Counted from the first letter of the stretch, positions 1 through 8,385 are shown. The stretch: 28,600 nucleotides of DNA from Bacteroidaceae bacterium (GCA_021443405.1 JABUUA010000027.1:1-28600); one strand, 5' to 3'. The notes: generated by a model not told the origin, from the letters alone. Program-made: numbers and translations.

Positions 1-159
1 GAACTGAAATGGAAGAAGGAAGCCGTCACCGCCATCGACCAGATAAAGCAGAACAACTATCCCGCCCCGCTCAAGGAGTATGCCGGCGAGGTCATCCTCT
101 GCGGCATCAACTACGAGAAGAATGAGAAGGAACACACTTGCGTGATAGAACGCATATAA
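1..159 (+). CDS. 3' end of an AAA-ATPase-like / PD-(D/E)XK nuclease-like protein (partial)
   Basis: An open frame runs from the first base of the window to a TAA stop, giving 52 residues. They begin ELKWKKEAVTAIDQIKQ and end in CVIERI. The 'E-(L/F)-K ... A-x-x-Q-I-K ... Y ... GINY' pattern matches the C-terminal PD-(D/E)XK-like nuclease domain (PDDEXK_9 type) of the ATP-binding proteins that are abundant and highly duplicated in Bacteroidota. Their function is poorly understood. The N-terminal ATPase part lies outside the window. Family membership is inferred from this short tail only. The gene is unrelated to the polysaccharide operon that follows. Confidence 0.65.
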   Translation, partial: ELKWKKEAVTAIDQIKQNNYPAPLKEYAGEVILCGINYEKNEKEHTCVIERI

Positions 160-336
160 CTCCCCATCGCCATCCTTCGGAGCGCGATGGCGGAAAAAGA
201 AATCCGACCACCCATCTCGATTTTCAATTTTCACAAATAAAAAGAGAGACCCCCCCACCACCTTCTCCGCTTCCCCCGTCGCCTCGTCAAATTGTACTTT
301 TTACATTGTAATTTTGGAATTGCCGAAGTAAATGAT
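160..336. other. Non-coding gap with a GC-rich hairpin
   Basis: No credible gene is seen between the partial gene and the polysaccharide operon. At 164-192 two overlapping 7-bp stems can form (CCATCGC with GCGATGG, or CGCCATC with GATGGCG). The tract that follows is A-rich on the plus strand, so this is not a textbook plus-strand rho-independent terminator. It may still end the upstream transcript. Around 246-295 the sequence is C-rich and without obvious structure. Confidence 0.5.
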
Positions 337-344
337 TACTTTTG
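313..344 (+). promoter_or_regulatory. Bacteroidota-type promoter of the arabinoxylan operon
   Basis: TACTTTTG at 337-344 fits the Bacteroidota -7 element TAnnTTTG exactly. TTTG at 313-316 lies 20 bases upstream, the usual spacing for the -33 element. The first start codon (369) is about 25 bases downstream, leaving a short leader. No operator was recognised. Confidence 0.7.
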
Positions 345-368
345 CAAGGAATACCATCGCGAAAACCC

Positions 369-1094
369 ATGAAAACGAAATTCATCTTGTGCGCCTTCTG
401 CCTGCTGACAACGTGGGCCGTGGCGCAGGACAAGTACTTCACCGCGCCCACCGACCAGCCCGTGACCGCCGACGCCGAAGGCTTCGTGCGGCGCTGGACA
501 CTGCTGGAGCCCATCAGCAAACCCAACCGAACGAACACCGTGTTCACCGACTCCTATCTGCGCGAAGTGTTCGCCACGGAATACTTCCCCGGTCAGATGA
601 CCCTTTTGCCCCGCGACGGACAGAAGGTGAAAGCGCGGTTCGAGAAGGTGGAAATGCCCAAGGACTACCGCCGCATCGACCCCGCCACGCTCAAAGTGCA
701 GCGGGGAACCGAGACGCTCCGCTGGCACAAACTCGACAGCAAAACCTACAACCTGAAGCTCATGCGCTTCGGCGAGCATTACCGCCAGCGCCTCTACGGC
801 GTGATTTACTGGGTGGTGACGGTGGTCCGCTGCGAAGAAGATATGACCGGCGTCCGCTTGTCGGTGGGCAGTAACTCCGCCTCGCAGTGGTGGGTCAACG
901 GCACAGAGGCCCTGCTGCTCTCGGGCGACCGCCGCATGGTGGCCGACGACGCCATGTCGGCCCGCCTCGTGCTGCACAAGGGCGACAACGTGATTCGCGG
1001 CGCCATCATCAACGGACCCGGCATGAGCGACTTCTGCCTCCGCTTCGTGCGCGAGGACGGAACACCCGTGACACAAGGCTTCACCATCCTCTAA
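369..1094 (+). CDS. Small secreted beta-sandwich-like protein of the arabinoxylan operon
   Basis: This 241-residue protein has a clear signal peptide (MKTKFILCAFCLLTTWAVAQ). The ATG at 369 is chosen because the signal peptide starts there; an upstream in-frame extension lacks support. The mature part carries VRRWTLLEPI near residue 42, GVIYWVVTVVRC near 150, SNSASQWWVNG near 175 and NVIRGAIINGPGMSDFCLRF near the end. The 'WWVNG ... L..GDN.I..' arrangement resembles galactose-binding-like beta-sandwich modules. As I recall, similar sequences occur at the N-terminus of Bacteroidota proteins annotated as acetylxylan esterases, but no Ser-His-Asp esterase triad is visible here. It is first in an operon with three xylan enzymes, 12 bases upstream of the next gene. 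A carbohydrate-binding or accessory role is inferred. Enzymatic activity is not shown. Confidence 0.6.
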   Translation: MKTKFILCAFCLLTTWAVAQDKYFTAPTDQPVTADAEGFVRRWTLLEPISKPNRTNTVFTDSYLREVFATEYFPGQMTLLPRDGQKVKARFEKVEMPKDYRRIDPATLKVQRGTETLRWHKLDSKTYNLKLMRFGEHYRQRLYGVIYWVVTVVRCEEDMTGVRLSVGSNSASQWWVNGTEALLLSGDRRMVADDAMSARLVLHKGDNVIRGAIINGPGMSDFCLRFVREDGTPVTQGFTIL

Positions 1095-1106
1095 CTCCCT
1101 CGGAAC

Positions 1107-2549
1107 ATGAAACAGATATTCGCAACCATCATGGCCCTCGTGGGCCTGAGCGCCTCGGCGCAAGTGGGAACTCCCTACATACACGACCCCTCGACGCTGG
1201 CCGAATGTGACGGCAAGTGGTTCACCTTCGGCACGGGAGGCGGCGGACTCATCTCGACCGACGGCGGCTACACGTGGGGCGGCGGCGCCGAACGACCCGG
1301 AGGCGGGGCGGCTCCCGACGTGGTGAAGATTGGCAATCGCTACCTCGTGGCCTACAGTGCCACGGGCGGAGGCTTGGGCGGTTCGCACCGCGGCGAGGTA
1401 CTGACCATGTGGAACAAGACACTCGACCCGCAGTCGCCCGACTTCCACTACAGCGAGCCACAGCTGGTGGCGTGGTCGGAGGACGGCGACGACTGCGACG
1501 CCATCGACCCCGGACTGCTGCTCGACCCCACCACGGGACGACTGTGGATGTCCTACGGCACTTACTTCGGCAACATCCGACTCGTGGAACTCGACCCGCA
1601 GACGGGCAAGCGCGTGGAGGGCAACGAGGCGGTGGACATCGCCATCGACTGCGAAGCCACCGACCTCATCTACCGCAACGGCTGGTATTATCTGCTCGGA
1701 ACGCACGGAACCTGTTGCGACGGCGTGAACTCAACCTACAATATCGTGTGCGGACGCTCGCGACAAGTGACAGGTCCGTATCTCGACAACCTGGGCCGCG
1801 ACATGCGCAAGGGCGGCGGCCGCATGGTGATTGCCGCTCACCATCGCGTGGTGGGGCCCGGTCATTTCGGCCGCACCGTGCTGACGGAAGGCGTGGAGAA
1901 GATGTCGTGTCACTTCGAGGCCGACTTCGACCAGGGCGGTTATTCGGTGCTGGGCATCCGGCCGCTGCTGTGGAAGAACGACTGGCCCGTGGCCGGCGAG
2001 CCCTTGCGCGAGGGAACGTACGAAATAGAGTCGGAGCGCCGCGGCTATGCCTTGGAACTGGCGGTGGACTTCCAGCGCATCGAGACGGAACGCCGTTCCT
2101 GGTTCCGTCTGCAGCAGAGCGGCGAGACGCCCAAGCCCATCGCGCAGCAGTCGCTGGCCGACGTGCAGGACAAGTGGCCGAAGGGCGACATCGGCGTTCG
2201 CTGCGGCGACTACATGGTTCGCCCGTGGCAGCGCTGGACCATCGAGGCGGTGAGCGGCGTGGGCGGCTCGATGGGACAACCGTACTACCGCATCGGCATC
2301 GAGGGAACCAGTCGTTCGCTGTGCGCCACGCCCGATTGCGAGGTGAGCACCGTGGAGACCTTCACCGCCGCGCCCGAACAACTCTGGCAAATCGACCAGC
2401 AGACCGACGGCACTTTCCGCATTATGCCCGTGGCCATCCCCGGTTCCGACCGGCGACTCTGCCTCGTGTCCGTGGCCGACAGCACGCCCTCGCTGGGCGA
2501 GTTCGACTTTGCAAGCGACAACTGCAAGTGGAACCTCCGCGCCCACTGA
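1107..2549 (+). CDS. Secreted GH43-family glycosidase with C-terminal ricin-like region
   Basis: This 480-residue protein has a signal peptide ending ASAQ near residue 19. The five-bladed propeller signatures of glycoside hydrolase family 43 are visible. D27 in YIHDPS is the expected general base, D134 in AIDPGLLLD the pKa-modulating Asp, and E183 in DCEATDLIYRNGWYYLLG the general acid. Members act on arabinan or arabinoxylan side chains (arabinofuranosidase, arabinanase or xylosidase); the exact specificity cannot be read from the sequence. The last 90 residues or so contain LWQIDQQTDGTFRIMP and a similar later segment, suggesting a beta-trefoil (ricin-type) or comparable sugar-binding tail. 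The region 60-70 is unusually Gly-rich. The gene sits between the small secreted protein and the GH43-GH8 fusion in one operon. Confidence 0.8.
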   Translation: MKQIFATIMALVGLSASAQVGTPYIHDPSTLAECDGKWFTFGTGGGGLISTDGGYTWGGGAERPGGGAAPDVVKIGNRYLVAYSATGGGLGGSHRGEVLTMWNKTLDPQSPDFHYSEPQLVAWSEDGDDCDAIDPGLLLDPTTGRLWMSYGTYFGNIRLVELDPQTGKRVEGNEAVDIAIDCEATDLIYRNGWYYLLGTHGTCCDGVNSTYNIVCGRSRQVTGPYLDNLGRDMRKGGGRMVIAAHHRVVGPGHFGRTVLTEGVEKMSCHFEADFDQGGYSVLGIRPLLWKNDWPVAGEPLREGTYEIESERRGYALELAVDFQRIETERRSWFRLQQSGETPKPIAQQSLADVQDKWPKGDIGVRCGDYMVRPWQRWTIEAVSGVGGSMGQPYYRIGIEGTSRSLCATPDCEVSTVETFTAAPEQLWQIDQQTDGTFRIMPVAIPGSDRRLCLVSVADSTPSLGEFDFASDNCKWNLRAH

Positions 2550-2604
2550 CCGCGGAAGCCGTCGCCCCGCTGCCCGAAACAACAACCGACTAACCGATTG
2601 ACCG

Positions 2605-5196
2605 ATGAAAAATCTCCTGACTGCAACGCTGCTCGTCTCCTTCGCACTGACGGCGCAGGCGCAGAACCCCATCATCCGCGACCAGTTTACCGCCGACCCG
2701 ACCGCCCGCGTGTTCAACGGCCGCCTCTATCTCTTTCCCTCGCACGACATTCCGGCCGCCGAGGATTATCCGCGCAAGGACTGGTTCTGCATGGCCGACT
2801 ACCACGTTTTCTCCAGTGACAATCTCACCGACTGGACGGACCACGGCGTGATTCTCGACCAGAAAAATGTTCCGTGGGGCGACCCTGCCGGCTATTCCAT
2901 GTGGGCGCCTGACTGCGTGGAAAAGGACGGGAAATACTATTTCTTCTTTCCCAACAAGCCGAAGGACGTGCAGCGCGGCTTCGGCGTGGGCGTGGCCATC
3001 GCCGACCGTCCCGAAGGCCCTTACACTCCGATGGCGGAACCCATCAAGGGCGTTATGGGCATCGACCCCGTGGTGTTGCAGACGTCGAAGGGCGAGGCCT
3101 ATATGTTCTGGGCCAGCGGTCGCATTATGGGCGCGAAGCTGAAGGACAATCTGCTCGAACTCGACAGCACACCCATCGACGTTTCCGCCGACTTCCCCGC
3201 CGGCTTCAAGGAAGGTCCCTTCGCCTTCGAGCATAACGGTCACTTCTATCTCACCTTTCCTTGGGTGGAGGACAAAACCGAGACTCTGGCCTATGCCATG
3301 GCCGACCAGCCCATGGGCCCCTATGAGTTCAAGGGGAAAATTATGGAGCAGTCGCCCACAGGATGCTGGACCAACCACCACAGCATCGTGGAGTTCAAGG
3401 GTCAGTGGTACTTGTTCTATCACCACAACGACTATTCGCCTCACTTCGACAAACTGCGGGCCGCGCGCGCCGATTCCCTTTTCTTCAATGCCGACGGAAC
3501 GATACAACCCGTGCGGCCCACCTTGCGCGGTGTGGGACTGACCGCGGCGCGGAGCCTCATACAACTGGACCGCTACAGTGCCGTCAGCGAAGGCGTGACG
3601 CTGGATTACCTCGACACACTCAACACATTTGCCGGCTGGCAGCTGACCTTCCGCGCCGCCAGCGCGCGCGCGATATATAACAATGTAGATTTCGGAGAGC
3701 GGGAGGTGACCACCCTCACTGCACGTGTCCGCGCTCCCAAAGGCGCGACGCTCGTGCTCACCGACCTGAAGTCTCGCGCTCCCCAGTGGGGAGGTCGGCC
3801 GCTGCCGCCCGAGTTTGCAAAGGCGTGGAGCCGCGTGGCCACCCTCACAGTGCCGCCTTCGGCCGAATACATGCTGTTGACCCTGCCCCTCAACCGCTCG
3901 CCCCGCGGCGTCACCGACCTGCAGTTGGAGAGCACGGACGCTCGTGAAGTGGCGGTGGACTGGGTAAGTTTCGACCTCCAGCCCGCGGAGCATGCCGCCG
4001 TTCTTTCCGCCACGCAGCTTCAGCCGCGCGAACAAGGAGCGTGGGAGACCCACTCGTATCGCAATATGCTGGCGGAACTTGGTTACTCGCAAGCGCAAAT
4101 CGAGACGAAGAAGCAAGAACTTTTCGACGCACTCTTCACGGGGCCCCGCCGCATTTATTTCGAGGTTGGCGACGACCAAGCCTATATCAGCGACGTGAAG
4201 AACCACGACGTCCGCACCGAAGGAATGTCGTACGGAATGATGATTGCCGTGCAGATGGACCGCAAAGATATCTTCGACCGCTTGTGGCGCTGGGCGAAAA
4301 CCAACATGCAGTTGAAGGAAGGAAAGCAGAAAGGTTATTTCTCGTGGAGCGTTCGTCCCGACGGCTCGATGGCCGCGCCCGGTGCCGCGGCGGACGGCGA
4401 GTTGTACTTCATCACCAGTCTTCTGTTCGCCCACAATCGTTGGGGCAGTCGCGCAGGCATCGATTATCTGAAGGAAGCCCAGAATCTTCTGGACTGCTGT
4501 ATGGGGAAGAACGGACAACCGCGCCTCATCGACGAGACGACGGGCCTTATCGCCTTTGTGCCGGGTTCTCCTTACACCGACCCGTCGTACCACGTCCCCG
4601 CTTTCTACGAGGTCTGGGCCCGCTATGCGCAGGACGGTCGTAGTGACTACTGGTTGCAATGCGCCGCAAAAGCCCGCGAGTTTCTGCACCGGACCGTTCA
4701 TCCGGTCACGGGTCTCACGCCCGATTACTGCCATTACGACGGCTCGCTCCTCAGCGAAGGTCGCGTCCTTGGCAACTGTTTCCGCTACGATTCGTGGCGA
4801 GTTCCCATGAATGTCGCCCTCGACTTCTCGTGGTCGCATGCCGACGCCGCGTGGCAGACAACCTATGGCGAGCGCCTGCAGAACTTTCTCTACGAACAAG
4901 GCATCGACACTTTCCTCGACCAATATAACGTGGACGGAACACTGCCCACCGAGATAATGGCCTCCGGCGGCTATAAGGAACTGCGCCACACTCCCGGCTT
5001 CGTGGCCACGGCGGCCGCACTCTCGCTCGTTTGTCGCCACTCGAAGGCCCGCGAGTTTGTGGACCGCTTCTGGACGTCGCGCCACGAACCTGCGCCCAGC
5101 GGCTACTTCGACGGCTACTACGAAGGGATTCTCCGCCTCTTCTCGTTCTTACATCTGAGCGGCGACTACCGTATCATCGAACCGAAACATAACTAA
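2605..5196 (+). CDS. Trimodular GH43-CBM6-GH8 xylan-degrading enzyme
   Basis: This 863-residue secreted enzyme has a signal peptide through AQAQ near residue 20. Residues about 22-325 form a GH43 domain like xylosidases of subfamily 1. D31 in FTADP is the base, D154 in GIDPVVL the modulator and E203 in KEGPFAFEHNGHFYLTF the acid. Residues about 330-460 resemble CBM6 (ending VAVDWVSFDL). Residues about 480-860 are a GH8 domain of the reducing-end xylose-releasing exo-oligoxylanase (Rex) kind. Its general acid is E539 in RTEGMSYGMMIAVQ and its probable general base is D729 in RYDSWRVPMN. One polypeptide could therefore trim xylo-oligosaccharides from both ends: beta-xylosidase from the non-reducing end, Rex from the reducing end. 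That division of labour is inferred. The gene lies 55 bases after the GH43 gene and 12 bases before the esterase fusion. Confidence 0.88.
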   Translation: MKNLLTATLLVSFALTAQAQNPIIRDQFTADPTARVFNGRLYLFPSHDIPAAEDYPRKDWFCMADYHVFSSDNLTDWTDHGVILDQKNVPWGDPAGYSMWAPDCVEKDGKYYFFFPNKPKDVQRGFGVGVAIADRPEGPYTPMAEPIKGVMGIDPVVLQTSKGEAYMFWASGRIMGAKLKDNLLELDSTPIDVSADFPAGFKEGPFAFEHNGHFYLTFPWVEDKTETLAYAMADQPMGPYEFKGKIMEQSPTGCWTNHHSIVEFKGQWYLFYHHNDYSPHFDKLRAARADSLFFNADGTIQPVRPTLRGVGLTAARSLIQLDRYSAVSEGVTLDYLDTLNTFAGWQLTFRAASARAIYNNVDFGEREVTTLTARVRAPKGATLVLTDLKSRAPQWGGRPLPPEFAKAWSRVATLTVPPSAEYMLLTLPLNRSPRGVTDLQLESTDAREVAVDWVSFDLQPAEHAAVLSATQLQPREQGAWETHSYRNMLAELGYSQAQIETKKQELFDALFTGPRRIYFEVGDDQAYISDVKNHDVRTEGMSYGMMIAVQMDRKDIFDRLWRWAKTNMQLKEGKQKGYFSWSVRPDGSMAAPGAAADGELYFITSLLFAHNRWGSRAGIDYLKEAQNLLDCCMGKNGQPRLIDETTGLIAFVPGSPYTDPSYHVPAFYEVWARYAQDGRSDYWLQCAAKAREFLHRTVHPVTGLTPDYCHYDGSLLSEGRVLGNCFRYDSWRVPMNVALDFSWSHADAAWQTTYGERLQNFLYEQGIDTFLDQYNVDGTLPTEIMASGGYKELRHTPGFVATAAALSLVCRHSKAREFVDRFWTSRHEPAPSGYFDGYYEGILRLFSFLHLSGDYRIIEPKHN

Positions 5197-5208
5197 AACA
5201 ATCGCTAT

Positions 5209-8184
5209 ATGAAACGTATTCTTTTGAGTCTCGCGGTATCGGCACTCGTGCTCTCCGCAGGCGCGCAGAACTTTGGATTCGGAGGACAGCAGCTACAGGC
5301 CCAGTTGCCCATCTCGGAGAAGTACGCCGACGTGAACTACGCCGACGATGGTCAGGCCTTCCACACCATGGATATCTATCTGCCCAAGCAGAAGGCCGAC
5401 AAGTATCCTGTGGTCGTCCACATCTACGGCTCGGCTTGGTTCAGCAACAACAGCAAGGGAATGGCCGACCTTGGAACTATCGTGAAAGCCCTCCTTGAGG
5501 AAGGCTATGCCGTGGTCTGCCCCAACCACCGCTCGAGCATGGACGCAAAGTGGCCCGCACAATGTCACGACATCAAGGCCGTCATCCGTTATGTCCGCGC
5601 TAACGCCGCGAAGTATCATTTCGACCCTAACTTCATCGCCACCTCGGGCTTCTCGTCTGGCGGTCATTTGTCGTCGATGATGCAGGCCACGTCTGGCACT
5701 AAGAATACCACCGTGGGCAATTATTCCATCGACCTTGAGGGCAAGGTGGGCAAGTATCTCAAGGCAAGCAGCAAGGTGCAGGCCGCCGTGTCGTGGTCGG
5801 GTCCCATCGACCTCACCGCCATGGATTGCGGTGGTCGGCCCAACGGCGTGGGCGGTTCGCCCGAGGAAGCCTTGGTGGGCCAGCCCTTCAGCGACGCTAC
5901 GCAGGACCTGTATCTCTCGGTGTCTTCGACGCAATATGTGGACGCCGGCGACCCGCCCTTCATAGGTTTCCACGGCACCGCCGATAATGTAGTTCCCTAT
6001 TGTCAGGCCGAAGCGTGGGTGAAGACCTATGAAGCGGCCGGCGTCAATATGGAGTTCCACACCGTGAAGGACGGCGGCCACGGCTATAATATGTATTCCG
6101 AGCAGAACCTCACCCGCATGACCAACTTCCTCAACCGCGTTCGTGGCGTGACCGAGAAACCGTTGAACAAGACATTTACCTTCCAGGGCAACCCCATTGT
6201 TCGCGACAACTGGACTGCCGACCCGGCACCTTTGGTAGTGGGCGACCGCTTGTATCTCTACGTGGGTCACGACGAGTGGTACGACGGACAAGACCAAGCC
6301 AACGGCGGCAAGGAATTCAATATCACCGAATGGCTGTGCTATTCGACCACCGACATGCAGAACTGGACCGACCACGGCTCGGTGTTGCGCCCCAGTCATT
6401 ACGAGTGGGCCGACACCATCGGTCCTAAAGTGGGAACGGCCTGGGCGGCACAGGTGGTGGAGCGCGACGGCAAGTTCTACTATTTCACCACACAGCAGGG
6501 CAGTGGCGACGCTTCGGGTTATGCCATCGGTGTGGCCGTGGCCGACAGTCCGACGGGACCTTTCAAGGACGCCATCGGCAAACCCTTGGTGACGGATAAG
6601 ATGACCCCCAACGGCGCTCGCGGTTGGTGGAACGACATCGACCCGACGGTGCTCATCGACGACGACGGACAAGCCTATCTTTGTTGGGGCAACGGCACTT
6701 GCTTCATGGCGAAGCTGAAGCGCAACATGACGGAAATCGACGGCGACATCTGGACGGTTTCCGTGCCTCGCTATACGGAAGGACCGTGGTTGCACAAGCA
6801 TAAGGGCAAATACTATCTTACCTATGCCTCGTCGGGTTTCGACCACAAGGAGGCCATCGACTATGCCATGGCCGACAACATTACCGGGCCTTGGAAGCAC
6901 ATGGGGCAGTTGACGGGCGGCGCCGAGAATAGTTTCACCATCCATCCGGGCATCTGTGAGTTCAAAGGTCAGTGGTATTTGTTCTATCACAACGCCACGC
7001 TTGAGATGAATGGTCATAAGGGAGCCATAGGTCGTCGCTCGGTGTGTGTGGACAAACTTACTTACAACGACGACGGGTCGATGCAATATGTGCCCCAGGG
7101 CAATGTGCAGGCCGTGCCCGCCGAGACCAATATTCCCGCCAGCGACTGGCCTAAGATGACGGCCGACCGTCGTGGTCAGTTCATGGTGAAGGCGCCTCAG
7201 GCGCAGAAGGTCGTCGTGGACGTTTGCAACAAGAAATACGCCATGCAGCCCGACGGCCGCGGTAATTGGTTCGCCACCACCGACCCCTTGGTGGTGGGTC
7301 CTCACTACTATTTCATCGAGGTGGACGGAGCGCGTGTCAGCGACCCCTCGAGCCGCACGGTCTATGGTTGCGGCACGTATGCCAGCATCATTGAAGTTCG
7401 CGAGAAGGCCGAGGACGGAGCCTACTACACGTTCCGGCCCGAAGTGCCCCACGGACAAGTACGTCTGTGCCAATACTGGAGCACGGTGGAGGGTCGCCAA
7501 CGCCAGTGTTACGTCTATACGCCCGCAGATTACGAGAAGAACACCAAGAAGCGTTACCCCGTGATGTACTTGCAACACGGCATGGCTGAGAACGAAACGG
7601 GCTGGCACACGCAGGGAAAGATGGCCAACATCTTAGACAACAACATTGCCGACGGCAAGGCTGTGCCCATGATTGTGGTGATGGACAACGGCAACTGCGA
7701 CTACGGCTTCGGCGCCAAGCGCGGGGAAGACCGCAGTCAGTTCGGCGCGTCGTTCTTCAAAGTTATCGTTGACGACATCATCCCGTACATCGACCAGACC
7801 TTCCGCACGCAGGCCGATCGCGAGCATCGTGCCATGGCCGGTCTGTCGTGGGGCGGTTATCAGTCGTTCGAGATAGCGATGAACAACACCGACAAGTTCT
7901 CACATCTCGGCTCGTTCTCCGGCGCGCTGTTCATGGTGGGACAGGGCGGTTACGACAAAGCCTACAACGGTGTGTGGGCCGACGCCGCGAAGTTCAACAA
8001 GCAGTTCTACACCGTGTTCCTCGGAACGGGCACGGAAGAGAACCTCGGCACGCAGAACGTCAATCAGGAACTTAATAAGATAGGCATCAACACTCACTAT
8101 TATGAGTCGCCGGGTACTGCCCACGAGTGGCTTACGTGGCGCCGTTGTCTCAACGAGTTCTGCCAGTTGATTTTCAAGAAGTAA
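5209..8184 (+). CDS. Multi-catalytic esterase-GH43-CBM48-CE1 fusion for decorated arabinoxylan
   Basis: This 991-residue secreted protein has a signal peptide through SAGAQ. Residues about 30-310 are an alpha/beta-hydrolase esterase of the BD-FAE/acetylxylan esterase kind. The nucleophile is S149 in GFSSGG, with candidate D259 in HGTADNVVP and H291 in DGGHGYN. The oxyanion segment reads YGSAW rather than HGG. Residues about 322-640 are GH43: D338 in TADPAP, D478 in DIDPTVLIDDDGQ and E524 in TEGPWLHKHKGKYY. Residues about 645-735 look like a CBM48/E-set module. Residues about 745-991 are a CE1 feruloyl/acetyl esterase of the XynZ type, with S880 in GLSWGG and H972 in GTAHEW. All three active sites look intact. 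The enzyme probably removes two ester types and an arabinose or xylose unit. Substrates are inferred from family membership. Confidence 0.88.
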   Translation: MKRILLSLAVSALVLSAGAQNFGFGGQQLQAQLPISEKYADVNYADDGQAFHTMDIYLPKQKADKYPVVVHIYGSAWFSNNSKGMADLGTIVKALLEEGYAVVCPNHRSSMDAKWPAQCHDIKAVIRYVRANAAKYHFDPNFIATSGFSSGGHLSSMMQATSGTKNTTVGNYSIDLEGKVGKYLKASSKVQAAVSWSGPIDLTAMDCGGRPNGVGGSPEEALVGQPFSDATQDLYLSVSSTQYVDAGDPPFIGFHGTADNVVPYCQAEAWVKTYEAAGVNMEFHTVKDGGHGYNMYSEQNLTRMTNFLNRVRGVTEKPLNKTFTFQGNPIVRDNWTADPAPLVVGDRLYLYVGHDEWYDGQDQANGGKEFNITEWLCYSTTDMQNWTDHGSVLRPSHYEWADTIGPKVGTAWAAQVVERDGKFYYFTTQQGSGDASGYAIGVAVADSPTGPFKDAIGKPLVTDKMTPNGARGWWNDIDPTVLIDDDGQAYLCWGNGTCFMAKLKRNMTEIDGDIWTVSVPRYTEGPWLHKHKGKYYLTYASSGFDHKEAIDYAMADNITGPWKHMGQLTGGAENSFTIHPGICEFKGQWYLFYHNATLEMNGHKGAIGRRSVCVDKLTYNDDGSMQYVPQGNVQAVPAETNIPASDWPKMTADRRGQFMVKAPQAQKVVVDVCNKKYAMQPDGRGNWFATTDPLVVGPHYYFIEVDGARVSDPSSRTVYGCGTYASIIEVREKAEDGAYYTFRPEVPHGQVRLCQYWSTVEGRQRQCYVYTPADYEKNTKKRYPVMYLQHGMAENETGWHTQGKMANILDNNIADGKAVPMIVVMDNGNCDYGFGAKRGEDRSQFGASFFKVIVDDIIPYIDQTFRTQADREHRAMAGLSWGGYQSFEIAMNNTDKFSHLGSFSGALFMVGQGGYDKAYNGVWADAAKFNKQFYTVFLGTGTEENLGTQNVNQELNKIGINTHYYESPGTAHEWLTWRRCLNEFCQLIFKK

Positions 8185-8202
8185 TTCCTCTCTCCATACG
8201 CA

Positions 8203-8244
8203 AGCAGCGCTGCCGGTCATCCCCGACAGCGCTGCTGTGTTTTT
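8203..8244 (+). terminator. Rho-independent terminator of the arabinoxylan operon
   Basis: AGCAGCGCTG (8203-8212) pairs perfectly with CAGCGCTGCT (8227-8236). The stem is extended by inner CGG/CCG pairing and followed by GTGTTTTT. It lies 19 bases after the stop codon of the fusion esterase. Confidence 0.85.
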
Positions 8245-8254
8245 CGTCATGCTT

Positions 8255-8385
8255 ATGTCTGCGTTCACACGTCCTTATGTTTGGCCTCACACGTCCTTAT
8301 GTGTGAGCTCACACGACCGCATGTCTGAGCCGAGACGACCGCATGTCTGATTTCACTCGTCCGCACGTCTGCGTCCGCTCGTCAC
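8255..8385. repeat. Degenerate 22-bp tandem repeat, six units
   Basis: Six consecutive units start at 8255, 8277, 8299, 8321, 8343 and 8365; the last is one base short. Most begin ATGTCTG (variants ATGTTTG, ATGTGTG and ACGTCTG) and carry a core like CTCACACGTCC or CTCACACGACC, ending TT or GC. The period is not a multiple of three and no reading frame explains it. Units 2 to 3 contain CTCACAC (8286-8292) facing GTGTGAG (8301-8307), and the perfect 14-bp palindrome GTGTGAGCTCACAC (8301-8314). The array lies between two convergent transcription units, and its last unit contains the mnmA stop codon. Confidence 0.85.

Noticed and set aside
164..192. Hairpin after the partial nuclease gene as a plus-strand terminator
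   Set aside because: The stem is followed by A-rich, not T-rich, sequence on the plus strand, so it is listed only as a hairpin within the gap.
336..1706. Long minus-strand open frame antisense to the first two xylan-operon genes
   Set aside because: The plus strand encodes clear signal peptides and GH43 motifs; the antisense frame has no recognisable domain and is a by-product of high GC and strong codon bias.
2590..5085. 831-codon minus-strand open frame opposite the GH43-GH8 gene
   Set aside because: Same cause: long antisense frames arise opposite GC-rich genes. The plus-strand product has intact catalytic residues in both domains.
5293..7608. 771-codon minus-strand open frame opposite the esterase-GH43 fusion
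   Set aside because: No domain features; rich in His, Gly and Val, as expected for reverse reading of GC-rich codons.
8255..8385. CRISPR array
   Set aside because: Units are directly adjacent with no spacers and are degenerate; no cas genes are nearby.
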